Shown here piece after piece: positions 54,431 through 63,829 of a DNA stretch of 64,000 nucleotides. This DNA is from Thermomonas sp. GTDB lineage: Bacteria > Pseudomonadota > Gammaproteobacteria > Xanthomonadales > Xanthomonadaceae. The translations under genes and the position numbers were made by a program. Where the stretch lies: the NCBI GenBank assembly GCA_016720345.1, contig JADKKV010000005.1, positions 248,001 to 312,000 on the forward strand, in the 5' to 3' direction. Every line of letters begins with the position of its first letter. The stretch's first letter is position 1. A model generated the notes under the pieces. It was not told the origin of the DNA and did no database searches. It was given only the letters and a program-made list of their open reading frames with translations.

Positions 54431-55393
54431 ATGCCCGCTGTAGCACCACTGGACGTGGTGGTGGTGATGGATCCGATCGAATCCATCAAGCCCGCCAAGG
54501 ATTCAAGTTTCGCCATGCTGCTGGAAGCCCAGCGGCGCGGCCATCGCCTGCATTACGTGCGCCCGGGCGGGTTGTCGGTCTCTGGCGCCCGCGCGGTGGC
54601 CACCGTAGCGCCGCTGGGCGTGCGCGACCAGGCGAAGGAACATTTCGAACTGGGCGCGTGGTCACGCCTCGAGTTCGGGCCCGGGCAGGTCGTGCTGATG
54701 CGCAAGGACCCGCCGGTCGATGCCGATTACCTGCATGACACCCAGATCCTCGGCATGGCGCGGTTGCAGGGCGCGCTGGTGGTCAACGACCCGCAGGGCC
54801 TGCGCGATTTCAACGAGAAGCTGGCCGCGCTGCTGTTCCCGCAGTGCTGCCCGCCGACCCTGGTCTCGCGCGACGCGACCGCGCTCAAGGCGTTCGTCGG
54901 CGAACATGGCGAGGCAGTGCTGAAGCCGCTGGACGGGATGGGCGGGCGCTCGATCTTCCGCGCCCGCGCGGGCGAGGCCAACCTCAACGTGATCCTGGAA
55001 ACCCTGACCCAGGGCGGCGCCCACCTGGCGATGGCGCAGCGCTACCTTCCGGAGATCGTGGCCGGCGACAAGCGCATCCTGCTGGTCGATGGCGAGCCGG
55101 TCGACTACTGCCTGGCGCGCATCCCGCAGGGCGACGAATTCCGCGGCAACCTGGCCGCCGGCGGCCGCGGCGAAGGCCGACCGCTGACCGAGCGCGACCG
55201 CTGGATCGCGGCCCAGGTCGGTCCCGAGATGCGCCGCCGCGGCATGCTGTTCGTCGGCCTCGACGTCATCGGCGACTACCTCACCGAAGTCAACGTGACC
55301 AGCCCGACCTGCATCCGCGAGCTCGACGCCCAGTTCGGCCTGGACATCGCCGGCACCCTGTTCGAGCGCATCGAAGCCAAGCTGGCGTCCTGA
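54431..55393 (+). CDS. gshB: Glutathione synthetase
   Basis: 320 residues. ATP-grasp enzyme joining gamma-glutamylcysteine and glycine. Family segments are VVVMDPIESIKPAKDSSFAMLLEAQRRGH, MRKDPPVDADYLHDTQIL, VLKPLDGMGGRSIFR (ATP loop), RILLVDGEPV and VGLDVIGDYLTEVNVTSPTCIRE. The same neighbour order (tonB-like, gshB, pilG) exists in Pseudomonas, although here gshB and pilG diverge. Its stop overlaps the next start (TGATG). Confidence 0.95.
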   Translation: MPAVAPLDVVVVMDPIESIKPAKDSSFAMLLEAQRRGHRLHYVRPGGLSVSGARAVATVAPLGVRDQAKEHFELGAWSRLEFGPGQVVLMRKDPPVDADYLHDTQILGMARLQGALVVNDPQGLRDFNEKLAALLFPQCCPPTLVSRDATALKAFVGEHGEAVLKPLDGMGGRSIFRARAGEANLNVILETLTQGGAHLAMAQRYLPEIVAGDKRILLVDGEPVDYCLARIPQGDEFRGNLAAGGRGEGRPLTERDRWIAAQVGPEMRRRGMLFVGLDVIGDYLTEVNVTSPTCIRELDAQFGLDIAGTLFERIEAKLAS

Positions 55394-56292
55394 TGGGCGA
55401 GCCGCGCGCCGCTGCCGAGGCCGTGGTCCTGCCCCCGCCGCCACGGGTCGGCGAATCCGAGCGGCTCGGCGCGACCATGGTGCTGTCGGTGCTGGTGCAC
55501 GCGATGCTGATCCTGGGCATCGGCTTCGCGGTTGAGGACGCCGCGCCGATGATGCCGACCCTCGACGTGATCCTGTCCCAGACCCGGACCGCGCTGACGC
55601 CGAAACAGGCCGACTTCCTGGCCCAGGCCGACAACCAGGGCGGCGGCGAGCACGACAAGAGCAGCCGCCCCACCGCGCCGCAGGCAGGTCCGCTGCCGCG
55701 GCCGGAGGACGGGCTGGCGCCGCGCCCGCTGCGTGCGCAGACCCCCGCGCCCAGCCCGCCGCCGGAAACGCGGGTGGTGACTTCGCGCAACGCGCGGCAG
55801 GTGCTGCCGACGCCGCAGCCGCGGCAGGAAATCGAGGCCAGCGTCCTGCCGCCGGGCAGCGAGAAGATCGACCGCGACATCGAAATGGCGCGGCTCGCCG
55901 CGGAAATCCAGTTGCGCTCGCAGCAGTACGCCAAGCGTCCCAAGCGCAAGTTCGTCTCCGCCAGCACCAAGGAATACGCGTGGGCGCAGTACCTGCGTGG
56001 CTGGGTTGACCGGGTGGAGCGCGTGGGCAACCTCAACTACCCGGACGAAGCGCGCCGCCGCAGGATCGGCGGGCTGGTGGTGATCAGCGTCGCGGTGCGC
56101 CGCGACGGCAGCGTGGAGAGCACCCGCATCATCCAGTCCAGCCACGTGCCGATGCTGGACAGTGCCGCGCTGCGCATCGTCAAGCTGTCGGAGCCGTTCG
56201 CGCCGCTGCCGAAGACCCAGGACGACCCCGACATCCTGCACGTGACCCGGACCTGGCAGTTCATGCCGGGCGGCGAGCTGATCGACCAATAG
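55393..56292 (+). CDS. TonB-like energy transducer
   Basis: 299 residues. One N-terminal membrane helix (TMVLSVLVHAMLILGIGFAV) is followed by a Pro-rich periplasmic spacer (~residues 90-155) and a C-terminal TonB domain. The last has LNYPDEARRRRIGGLVVISVAVRRDGSVESTRIIQSS and LDSAALRIVKLSEPFAPLP. No exbB/exbD is adjacent. Orthologues beside gshB-pilG have been tied to twitching motility in Pseudomonas (tonB3), so a link to pili rather than iron uptake is plausible. Confidence 0.88.
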   Translation: MGEPRAAAEAVVLPPPPRVGESERLGATMVLSVLVHAMLILGIGFAVEDAAPMMPTLDVILSQTRTALTPKQADFLAQADNQGGGEHDKSSRPTAPQAGPLPRPEDGLAPRPLRAQTPAPSPPPETRVVTSRNARQVLPTPQPRQEIEASVLPPGSEKIDRDIEMARLAAEIQLRSQQYAKRPKRKFVSASTKEYAWAQYLRGWVDRVERVGNLNYPDEARRRRIGGLVVISVAVRRDGSVESTRIIQSSHVPMLDSAALRIVKLSEPFAPLPKTQDDPDILHVTRTWQFMPGGELIDQ

Positions 56293-56309
56293 CTCCCGGC
56301 AGCGGCGCG

Positions 56310-57002
56310 TCAGCGGGAAGCGCGCAATGCCTGTTGTTCGGCGATGGTCAGCGCCACGTTGTTGCGCAGGTAGGCCGGCTCGATGCGCTCCGGCGCGACC
56401 GCCCCGCCGCGCGCGAACAGCAGCGCGCCGAGGCGGGCTACGTCCGCCGCATGCGGCAGCGCTTGCGGATCGACCGTGGCGAGGCGGCCCTGCATCCGTG
56501 CCTGCAACGCATTGTCGCCGGCGGCGAAGCCGGTGCCGACACCGTGCCAGCAATCGCCCGCGGGGAGGATCGCGGCATCCGGCTTGACCACGACCTCCTC
56601 GCCCAATGCGACGACATCGTCGCCAGCGCGGGCGAAGGCGGCGAGGTAGACCTCGCCCATCCGCGCGTCGATCGCGGCGACGATGCGGCCGCCTTCGGCG
56701 CGCATCGCCAGCGCGGCCAGCGTCGAGACCGGCAGCAGCGGCCGATCCAGCGCCAGCGCGATGCCCTGCGCCAGCGCGATCGCCAGGCGCACGCCGGTGA
56801 ACGCACCCGGGCCGCGACCGACGGCGATCGCATCGAGCTGGGGCTTGGCCACGCCAGCGTCGGCCAGCAGCTGCTCCGCCCATGGCAGGGCCAGTTCGGC
56901 GTGCCGGCGCGGGGCGATCTCGAAGCGCTCACGGACATCGCCGTCGACCAGGATCGCGACGGAGCAGGCTTCGGTGGCGGTTTCGATCGCAAGCAGTCTC
57001 AT
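56310..57002 (-). CDS. tsaB: tRNA threonylcarbamoyladenosine biosynthesis protein TsaB
   Basis: 230 residues. ASKHA-fold partner of TsaD in making t6A37 of ANN-decoding tRNAs. The N-terminal LLAIETATEACSVAILVDG, the LPWAEQLLADAGV helix, AIAVGRGPGAFTGVRLAIALAQGIALALDRPLLPVSTLAALAM and IDARMGEVYLAAF are diagnostic. It lies 3 nt downstream of the helicase gene on the minus strand. Confidence 0.94.
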   Translation of the reverse strand: MRLLAIETATEACSVAILVDGDVRERFEIAPRRHAELALPWAEQLLADAGVAKPQLDAIAVGRGPGAFTGVRLAIALAQGIALALDRPLLPVSTLAALAMRAEGGRIVAAIDARMGEVYLAAFARAGDDVVALGEEVVVKPDAAILPAGDCWHGVGTGFAAGDNALQARMQGRLATVDPQALPHAADVARLGALLFARGGAVAPERIEPAYLRNNVALTIAEQQALRASR

Positions 57003-57005
57003 CGC

Positions 57006-59021
57006 TCAATTATCCGCGAAGAAGGCCTGCACGTCGGCGAGTTCACGCGTGCGCGGGATCGGCGGCAGCGACTCCAGGAACACGCGGCCGTAGCTCTTCT
57101 GGGTCAGCCGCGGATCGCACAGCACCAGCACGCCACGGTCGCGCTCGGTGCGGATCAGGCGGCCGGCACCCTGCTTGAGCGCGATCACCGCCTGCGGCAG
57201 TTGCTCGTCGCGGAACGGGTTGCCGCCGCTGCGGCGGATCGCATCCAGGCGCGCTTCGAACACCGGATCGTCCGGCGCGGCGAACGGCAGCTTGTCGATC
57301 ACGACCACCGACAACGCATCGCCGGCCACGTCCACGCCCTCGCGGAAACTCGCGGTGCCCAGCAGCACGCCGTTGCCGGACTCGCGGAAACGCTGCAGCA
57401 GCACATGCCGCGGCTCGCTGCCCTGGACGAACAGCGGCCACGGCCCGTCGCGCAGGAGTTCGGCGGCCTCGCGCAGGGCACGGTGCGAGGCGAACAGCAG
57501 GAACGCGCGCCCGGCCGAGGCGTGCAGCACAGGCAGCAGCGCGTCGACGAGGGCGGCGCCGAAATCGCGCGCGGCCGGTTCCGGCAACCGCGGCGGCAGG
57601 TAGCACAGGGCCTGCCGGTCCCAGTCGAACGGGCTGGGCTCGATCAGTTCCACCGCCGTATCGATGCCCAGCCGCTGCGCGATGTGCGAGAAGCCACCGG
57701 CGACCGCCAGCGTGGCCGAGGTGAATACCCAGGCGGCGTGCGAGGCATCCCGATGCGCGCGCAATGGCGCGGACACGTCCAGCGGCGTGCGCTGCAGGCG
57801 GAAGCCGCGCGGGGTGAGTTCGTACCAGTGCACGGAAACGGGGTCAGGGCCACTTGCCGCCGGCACGTCCGCCGACCTCGGCATGCCTGCATCCGGACGT
57901 GGACCTGATCCGGCTTCTCCCAGCCAGCGGCGCAGCCGGCCGAGCTGGTCGTTCGCGCGCAGGTGGCAGGCATCGAAGCCGGGCGCGGCTTCGCGCAGCG
58001 GCTGCAGCGCCTGCTGGAGCGCCTGCAGGGCATGCTCCAGCGCCTGGAACCCGGCCTCGACGCCTTCGCCCTCCAGCGCGCGCCAGCGGGTGCCGCGCTG
58101 CGGCAGGTGGTCCATCCCTGCACGCAGTGCGCGCGCCGCCTGTTCAAGCATGCGTGCCGGTTCCTGCAGGCTGCCCAGCGCTCCCGGCACGTCCTTGCAT
58201 TCGGCGATCGCGTCGCGTGCAAGTTCGACCAGCGGCCGCGCGCCCAGGCCCTCGCCGAAGAACTGCGCGGCAAGTTCCGGCAGCTGGTGGGCCTCGTCGA
58301 CCACGAACGCCTGCGCGCCCGGCAGGATTTCGCCGAAGCCTTCCTGCTTGAGCGCAAGGTCGGCCAGCAGCAGGTGGTGGTTGACCACCACCAGGTCGGC
58401 GGTCTGCGCGCGCTGGCGCGCCTGCACCACGAAGCAGTCGCTCCAGGAGGGGCACTCGCTGCCCAGGCAGTTGTCGGCGGTGGAGGTCACCTGCGGCAGC
58501 AAGGGGCTGTCTTCAGGCAGCGCGTCCAGTTCGGCCATGTCGCCGAACTTGGTGCGCCCGCTCCAGGCGACCACGCGCTGGAACTGCGCGACCTGCTCAC
58601 GCGAACTGAAGCCGCCCTTGGACAGCTGCGGATCGCCCTTCGCCTGCTCCATCCGGTACAGGCACAGGTAGTTCGAGCGGCCCTTCAGCAGGGCCGTCTT
58701 CAGGCCGATCCCGAGCGCGTCGCGCACGCGCGGCAGGTCCCGGAAATACAGCTGGTCCTGCAGTGCGCGGGTGCCGGTGGAGATGATCGTCTTCATTCCC
58801 GACAGCAGCGCCGGGACCAGGTAGGCGAAGGTCTTGCCGGTGCCGGTGCCGGCCTCCGCGAGCAGCACGCCGCGCTGTTCGAAGGCCTCGGCCACCGCCA
58901 TCGCCAGCCGCTGTTGCGCGGGCCTGGCAACGAAGCCGGGGATGCCCTGCGCCAGCGCCGCGCCTTCGGACAGCGCATCGCGGGCGCCTGCACCCAGGCG
59001 CGAGGTCGAGATCGGGTCCAC
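57006..59021 (-). CDS. ATP-dependent DNA helicase of the DinG/YoaA (XPD-like) family
   Basis: 671 residues from a GTG start (a second GTG 3 nt upstream is possible). SF2 iron-sulfur helicase. Walker A LAEAGTGTGKTFAYLVPALL, the DEAH box FVVDEAHQLPE, and motif VI LKQGAGRLIRTERDRGVL. Cysteines for a 4Fe-4S cluster occur in YLCLYRM, NCLGSECPSWSDCF, as in YoaA/DinG. Such enzymes help resolve stalled forks and R-loops. It starts 7 nt after mrcB, so mrcB, helicase and tsaB form one run. Confidence 0.93.
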   Translation of the reverse strand: MDPISTSRLGAGARDALSEGAALAQGIPGFVARPAQQRLAMAVAEAFEQRGVLLAEAGTGTGKTFAYLVPALLSGMKTIISTGTRALQDQLYFRDLPRVRDALGIGLKTALLKGRSNYLCLYRMEQAKGDPQLSKGGFSSREQVAQFQRVVAWSGRTKFGDMAELDALPEDSPLLPQVTSTADNCLGSECPSWSDCFVVQARQRAQTADLVVVNHHLLLADLALKQEGFGEILPGAQAFVVDEAHQLPELAAQFFGEGLGARPLVELARDAIAECKDVPGALGSLQEPARMLEQAARALRAGMDHLPQRGTRWRALEGEGVEAGFQALEHALQALQQALQPLREAAPGFDACHLRANDQLGRLRRWLGEAGSGPRPDAGMPRSADVPAASGPDPVSVHWYELTPRGFRLQRTPLDVSAPLRAHRDASHAAWVFTSATLAVAGGFSHIAQRLGIDTAVELIEPSPFDWDRQALCYLPPRLPEPAARDFGAALVDALLPVLHASAGRAFLLFASHRALREAAELLRDGPWPLFVQGSEPRHVLLQRFRESGNGVLLGTASFREGVDVAGDALSVVVIDKLPFAAPDDPVFEARLDAIRRSGGNPFRDEQLPQAVIALKQGAGRLIRTERDRGVLVLCDPRLTQKSYGRVFLESLPPIPRTRELADVQAFFADN

Positions 59022-59028
59022 CACCGGC

Positions 59029-61500
59029 TCAGGGTTGCGGCACGGGATCGGCCGGCGGCGCGGGTTCCGGTGGCGCCTGGGTGGCCGGGTCGCGGCCATC
59101 GCCCAAGCCGAGGAAGTCGCGGATCGCCTGGCCGGCACGCTCCAGTGGCGCACTGCCGTCGTCGGGTGGCAACGGGTTGCCGAATTCGTCGAACGCAGGG
59201 GGTGGCGCGTACACGCATTGCCGGTACGTCGGCGCGTAGCCGGCCACGAAGGCGAAGCGGCGCGCACCCGGGCAGCCGGGATCGGTGCTGTGGCCGCCCT
59301 CCACCCACTGCCAGTCCAGGCCCTCGCCCGGCACCCGCAGGGTTGCGCTGGGCAGGCGCGCGAAGATGTCCGACCACACCCGCATGCCGCCGGTGGCGCC
59401 GTACAGGCCGGTCGGCTGGTTCTGGTCGTTGCCGACCCAGACCACCGCCAGGTGGTCGCCGGTATAACCGGCGAACCAGCTGTCGCGGCTGTCGTTGCTG
59501 GTGCCGGTCTTGCCCGCCGGCGCCAACCGGCCGAGACCGTCGCGCAGCAGCGGACGGCCGGTGCCGGAGGTGACCGCGTACTGCAGGGCGGTGCCGACCA
59601 GCCGCGCCGCCACCGCATCACCCTTCTGCGCCGGCGGCGGTGCGCTGTCGTAGCGCTTGATCGTGCGGCCCTGCGGATCGAGCACGCCGCGCACGGCATG
59701 CAACGGCTGGATCTCGCCGTCGGCGGCGAGGAACTGGTAGAGCTGGGCCATCGCGTACGGGCTCTGGTCGACCGCCCCCAGGATCAGCGAGGGCTGGCCC
59801 TCGGACGTGATACCCGCCAGCGTGCGGATCAGGTCCGCCAGCCGCTGCGGTTGCACGTCCATGCCCAGTCGCACCGTGGCCTGGTTGTAGCTCTGCGCGA
59901 GCGCATCGACCAGGCGCACCGTGCCGTGGCTGCGGTTGTCGGAATTTCCCGGCTTCCAGTCGCGGCCGCGGCCGAGGCTGACGGTCACCGGCGCATCGCT
60001 GATGGTGCTGGCCAGCGACCATTTGTCCGGCTGCGCCAGCGCCAGCAGGTAGACGAAGGGCTTGAGCAGCGATCCGACCGGGCGCCTGGCGTCGACCGCG
60101 CGGTTGAAGCCCTGTTCGCCGAAATTGCGGCTGCCGACCACCGCGACCACGTCGCCATTGTGGACGTCGGTCATCACCACGCCTGCCTGCAGCGGTGGCC
60201 GGCCCTTGCCACCCACCGATTTCAGGGTGCGCGCGACCGCGCCCTCGGCATAGCCCTGCGCGGACGGCGACATGCCGGTCATCACGCTGAGGCCGGCCCC
60301 GGAGATCGAATCCGCCGGGTAGTCGCGCGCCAGCTGCTTGCGCACCAGGTCGACGTACGACGGGAAGCGGTTGGCGGCGACGTTGCCGGCGTTTTCGGTG
60401 ATGCCCAGCGGCGCCGTGGTGGCGCGCTTGAACTCGGCATCGTCGATCAGGCCGCTTTCGTGCATCTTGCCGAGCACGAAGTTGCGGCGCTCGGTCGCGC
60501 GCGCCGGGTTGCGCCGCGGGTTGTACCAGGACGGCCCCTTGACCAGCCCGATCAGCAGCGCGACCTGCTCGGTGGAGAGGTCGCGCAGGTCGCGGCCGAA
60601 CCAGAATTCGGAGGCGGCGGCGACCCCGCGGATCGCCTGCGCGCCGCGCTGGCCGAGGTCGACCTGGTTGAAATAGGCCTCGAGGATGGTGCGCTTGTCG
60701 TAGCGCGCCTCCAGCAGCAGGGCGAACAGGATTTCCTTGAACTTGCGGGTGTAGGTCTGCTCCTTGCCGATCCCCAGCAGGCCGCTGCGGGCCAGTTGCT
60801 GGGTCAGGGTGCTGGCGCCCTGGCGGGTGTCGCCGCCGGACTTCACGTTGACGAACAGCGCGCGCAGCATGCCGCTGAAATCCACCCCCAGGTGGTGGGC
60901 GAAGTCGCGGTCTTCCACCGCCTGCAGGCCGGTGACCAGCAGTTCCGGCACTTCCTCGATCCGCACCAGCCGGCGTTCTTCCTGCTGTTGCCCGTACAGG
61001 GTGGCGATCCGCGCCGGGTCCAGCCGCGCGCTGCGCAGCGCCTTGCGGCTGCCGAGGTCGCGGATCGCGATGACTTCGCCGCCGGACAGGGTCACTTCCA
61101 GCCGCGCCGGTGCGATCCGGCCATCGACGTCGTCGTAGCCACGGCTGGCGATGTGCCAGCGACTGCCGTTGCGTGCGTAGGTGCCGGCGCGCTTGCCATC
61201 GCCACCGTGGTAGGACGCGGCGTCCAGCTCGGTCTTGAGGGTCTGCGCATCCATCGCCAGGCCGTCGCGCAGGGTCAGCGGCCGCGCGTAGACCCGGGTC
61301 GGCACCTGCCAGCGCAGCTTGCCGAAGCGCTCGCCGACCTGGTGGTTCAGGTACAGCATGTACGGGACCAGGAAGCCCAGCAGCAGGGCGGCGGCAGCCA
61401 GGCCCCAGGTCAACAGCCGCGACCGCCAGTCGATGCCGCCCTCGCCGCCTTCCCGATCCTCGTCGTGCAGGTCGTCGTCTTCGTCTTCGATGCGGGGCAT
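59029..61500 (-). CDS. mrcB: Penicillin-binding protein 1B (bifunctional peptidoglycan synthase)
   Basis: 823 residues from the ATG at 61500; a TTG at 61539 is in frame. An acidic cytoplasmic N-terminus (MPRIEDEDDDLHDEDREGGEGG) is followed by one membrane helix and the UB2H-like regulatory domain. The glycosyltransferase domain contains AVEDRDFAHHLGVDFSGMLRA and QGASTLTQQLARS. The transpeptidase domain has SxxK in RPVGSLLKPFVYLLAL, SxN in SYNQATV and KTG in AGKTGTSNDSRDSWFAGYTG. It ends in a Pro-rich tail. It diverges from the glycosyltransferase gene. Confidence 0.95.
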   Translation of the reverse strand: MPRIEDEDDDLHDEDREGGEGGIDWRSRLLTWGLAAAALLLGFLVPYMLYLNHQVGERFGKLRWQVPTRVYARPLTLRDGLAMDAQTLKTELDAASYHGGDGKRAGTYARNGSRWHIASRGYDDVDGRIAPARLEVTLSGGEVIAIRDLGSRKALRSARLDPARIATLYGQQQEERRLVRIEEVPELLVTGLQAVEDRDFAHHLGVDFSGMLRALFVNVKSGGDTRQGASTLTQQLARSGLLGIGKEQTYTRKFKEILFALLLEARYDKRTILEAYFNQVDLGQRGAQAIRGVAAASEFWFGRDLRDLSTEQVALLIGLVKGPSWYNPRRNPARATERRNFVLGKMHESGLIDDAEFKRATTAPLGITENAGNVAANRFPSYVDLVRKQLARDYPADSISGAGLSVMTGMSPSAQGYAEGAVARTLKSVGGKGRPPLQAGVVMTDVHNGDVVAVVGSRNFGEQGFNRAVDARRPVGSLLKPFVYLLALAQPDKWSLASTISDAPVTVSLGRGRDWKPGNSDNRSHGTVRLVDALAQSYNQATVRLGMDVQPQRLADLIRTLAGITSEGQPSLILGAVDQSPYAMAQLYQFLAADGEIQPLHAVRGVLDPQGRTIKRYDSAPPPAQKGDAVAARLVGTALQYAVTSGTGRPLLRDGLGRLAPAGKTGTSNDSRDSWFAGYTGDHLAVVWVGNDQNQPTGLYGATGGMRVWSDIFARLPSATLRVPGEGLDWQWVEGGHSTDPGCPGARRFAFVAGYAPTYRQCVYAPPPAFDEFGNPLPPDDGSAPLERAGQAIRDFLGLGDGRDPATQAPPEPAPPADPVPQP

Positions 61501-61641
61501 GGGCGGTCTGGCTGGCGGCGGTTTCGCAGGATGCGACAATGCCGGGAACGGTCGTGGCGAGTCTAGCGCAGGGGTTGCGCGCTGCGCGGTAGGCCGTCGC
61601 CCCCTTCGTCAGCCAGAATTTACCAGCCGGAGTTCCGCCGC

Positions 61642-63732
61642 ATGCCCATCCCCGCCGAGGCGCGCTTCTGGATCGCGCGCGCGCTGGGCCTGTGGCGGCG
61701 CGGCTGGGCCAGCCTGCGCACGCGCGGGCTGGCGGCCAGCTGGCGGCGCCTGCAGCTGCATTTCCGGCGCCCGGCGGTCCCGGCACTGCCGCTGTACGCG
61801 CCGGACGCGTTGCCGTTCGCGCCATTCGCGATCGCGACGTCGGACGCCCCGCGCGCGAGCATCGTGGTGCCGGTCCACGGTGCGTTCGCGCATACCCTCG
61901 CCTGCCTGCGCGCGCTGGCCGCGCATCCGCCGCGCGCCGCGTTCGAGCTGATCGTGGTCGACGATGCCTCGCCCGACGACAGCCTGGCGCGGCTCGCGCA
62001 GGTCGGCGGCATCCGCGTGCATGCGCGTGCGCGCAACGGCGGCTTCATCGCCGCCTGCAACGACGGCGCGGCGCTGGCGCGCGGCGACTACCTGGTGTTC
62101 CTCAACAACGACACGGTGCCGCAGCCCGGCTGGCTGGACGCGCTGCTGGGCACGTTCGATCAACACCCGGGCACCGGCCTGGCCGGCGCGAAGCTGGTGT
62201 ACCCCGATGGCCGCCTGCAGGAAGCCGGCGGGGTGGTGTTCGCCGACGGATCCGGCTGGAACTACGGCCGCAACGATTCGCCGGACGATTGCCGCTACGC
62301 CTGCGTGCGCGCTGCCGACTACTGCAGCGGCGCCGCGATCGCGATCCCGCGCGGACTCTTCGAGCGCCTCGGTGGCTTCGACCAGCGCTACGCACCCGCC
62401 TATTACGAAGACACCGACCTCGCCTTCGCGGTGCGCGCTGCCGGCCTGCGCGTGCTCTACCAGCCGGCGGCGGTGGTGGTGCACGACGAAGGCGCGACCG
62501 CCGGCACCGACCTGGCGCAGGGGCCGAAGGCGGCGCAGGTGCGCAACCAGTCGGTGTTCGCGCACAAATGGCAGGACGCGCTGCGCACGCAGCTGCCGGC
62601 AGGCAGCATCCCGACGCCGGCGCTGCTGCATCGCGGCCAGCCGCAGGTGCTGATCGTCGATGCACTGACCCCGCAGCCCGATCGCGATTCCGGTTCGCTG
62701 CGTCTGGTCAACCTGATGCGGCTGCTGATCGGGGAAGGCGCGCACGTGGTGTTCCTGCCGGCCAACCGCAGTGCCGACGGCGCGTACACGACTGCCCTGC
62801 AGCAGCTGGGGGTGGAGTGCTGGCACGCACCGTTCGCCACCGGCATCCCGGCCTGGCTGCGCGAACACGGGCCGCGCTTCGACGTGGCGATGGTCAGCCG
62901 CCATTACGTCGCCAGCGAACTGCTGCCGCTGCTGCGCAAGCACGCGCCGCGCGCGCGGGTGTTGTTCGACACCGTGGACCTGCACTACCTGCGCGAACGC
63001 CGCGCCGCCGGACTGTCGGGCGATGCCGCCGCCCTGCGCGCTGCGCAGCGCACCCGCGAGGCGGAGCTGGCGCTGGTGGCGCAGGCCGATGCGACGCTGG
63101 TGGTGAGCGAGGCCGAACGCGCGCTGCTGGCCGAGGATGCACCGGGCGCGCAGGTGCGGGTGCTGTCCAACCTGCACGAACCCGGCGCGGACGGCCTGGC
63201 CTGGTCGCAACGCCGCGACCTGCTGTTCGTGGGCGGCTTCCGCCACCCGCCGAATGTCGATGCGGTGCTGTGGTTCGTGCGCGAGGTGTTCCCGCGCATC
63301 CGCGCCGCCCGCGGCGACGTCCGCTTCCACTGCATCGGTGGCGATGTTCCCGCCGAGGTGCAGGCGCTGGCCGCCAGCGATGGCGTCCTGATCCACGGCC
63401 ACGTCCCGGACCTGCAGCCCTGGCTGGCCGGCTGCCTGGCCGCGGTCGCGCCGATGCGCTACGGCGCCGGGGTCAAGGGCAAGGTCAACCAGGCGATGGC
63501 GCACGGCCTGCCGGTGGTCGCGACCACGCCCGCGGCGGAAGGCATGCACCTGGTCGATGGCCGCGACGTGCTGGTCGCCGACGCCGCGGAGGCGTTCGCC
63601 ACGGCGGTACTGCGCCTGCACCAGGACGAGGCCCTGTGGACACGGCTGGCGGCGAACGGCCGCGCCAGCGTGGCGCGGCATTTCTCGATGGACGCCGCGC
63701 GCGGCGTGGTGCGCGAGCTGTTCCTGCACTGA
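61642..63732 (+). CDS. Two-domain glycosyltransferase (GT2 fused to GT4-like)
   Basis: 696 residues. The first half (~70-330) is a family 2 transferase: SIVVPVHGAFAHTLACLRALAAHP, ELIVVDDASPDDS, NGGFIAACNDGAALARGDYLVFLNNDTVPQPGW (metal-binding acidic motif) and YYEDTDLAFAVRAAGLRVLYQPAAVVVHDEG. The second half (~345-696) is GT-B/GT4-like: VLIVDALTPQPDRDSGSLRLVNLMRLL, ATLVVSEAERALL, DLLFVGGFRHPPNVDAV and MRYGAGVKGKVNQAMAHGLPVVATTPAAEGM. Such fusions build polysaccharides, often LPS or exopolysaccharide, but no other polysaccharide genes are nearby. Confidence 0.9.
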   Translation: MPIPAEARFWIARALGLWRRGWASLRTRGLAASWRRLQLHFRRPAVPALPLYAPDALPFAPFAIATSDAPRASIVVPVHGAFAHTLACLRALAAHPPRAAFELIVVDDASPDDSLARLAQVGGIRVHARARNGGFIAACNDGAALARGDYLVFLNNDTVPQPGWLDALLGTFDQHPGTGLAGAKLVYPDGRLQEAGGVVFADGSGWNYGRNDSPDDCRYACVRAADYCSGAAIAIPRGLFERLGGFDQRYAPAYYEDTDLAFAVRAAGLRVLYQPAAVVVHDEGATAGTDLAQGPKAAQVRNQSVFAHKWQDALRTQLPAGSIPTPALLHRGQPQVLIVDALTPQPDRDSGSLRLVNLMRLLIGEGAHVVFLPANRSADGAYTTALQQLGVECWHAPFATGIPAWLREHGPRFDVAMVSRHYVASELLPLLRKHAPRARVLFDTVDLHYLRERRAAGLSGDAAALRAAQRTREAELALVAQADATLVVSEAERALLAEDAPGAQVRVLSNLHEPGADGLAWSQRRDLLFVGGFRHPPNVDAVLWFVREVFPRIRAARGDVRFHCIGGDVPAEVQALAASDGVLIHGHVPDLQPWLAGCLAAVAPMRYGAGVKGKVNQAMAHGLPVVATTPAAEGMHLVDGRDVLVADAAEAFATAVLRLHQDEALWTRLAANGRASVARHFSMDAARGVVRELFLH

Positions 63733-63829
63733 GTCGTGGACGCGGCGTGCCGCTGCCGGCCGCCAGAGCCGTCGCCGACGCGTGGTTGCGAAGCCGGGTC
63801 CGGGCGTTCGCCGGCGCGGTGGCGGTCGC

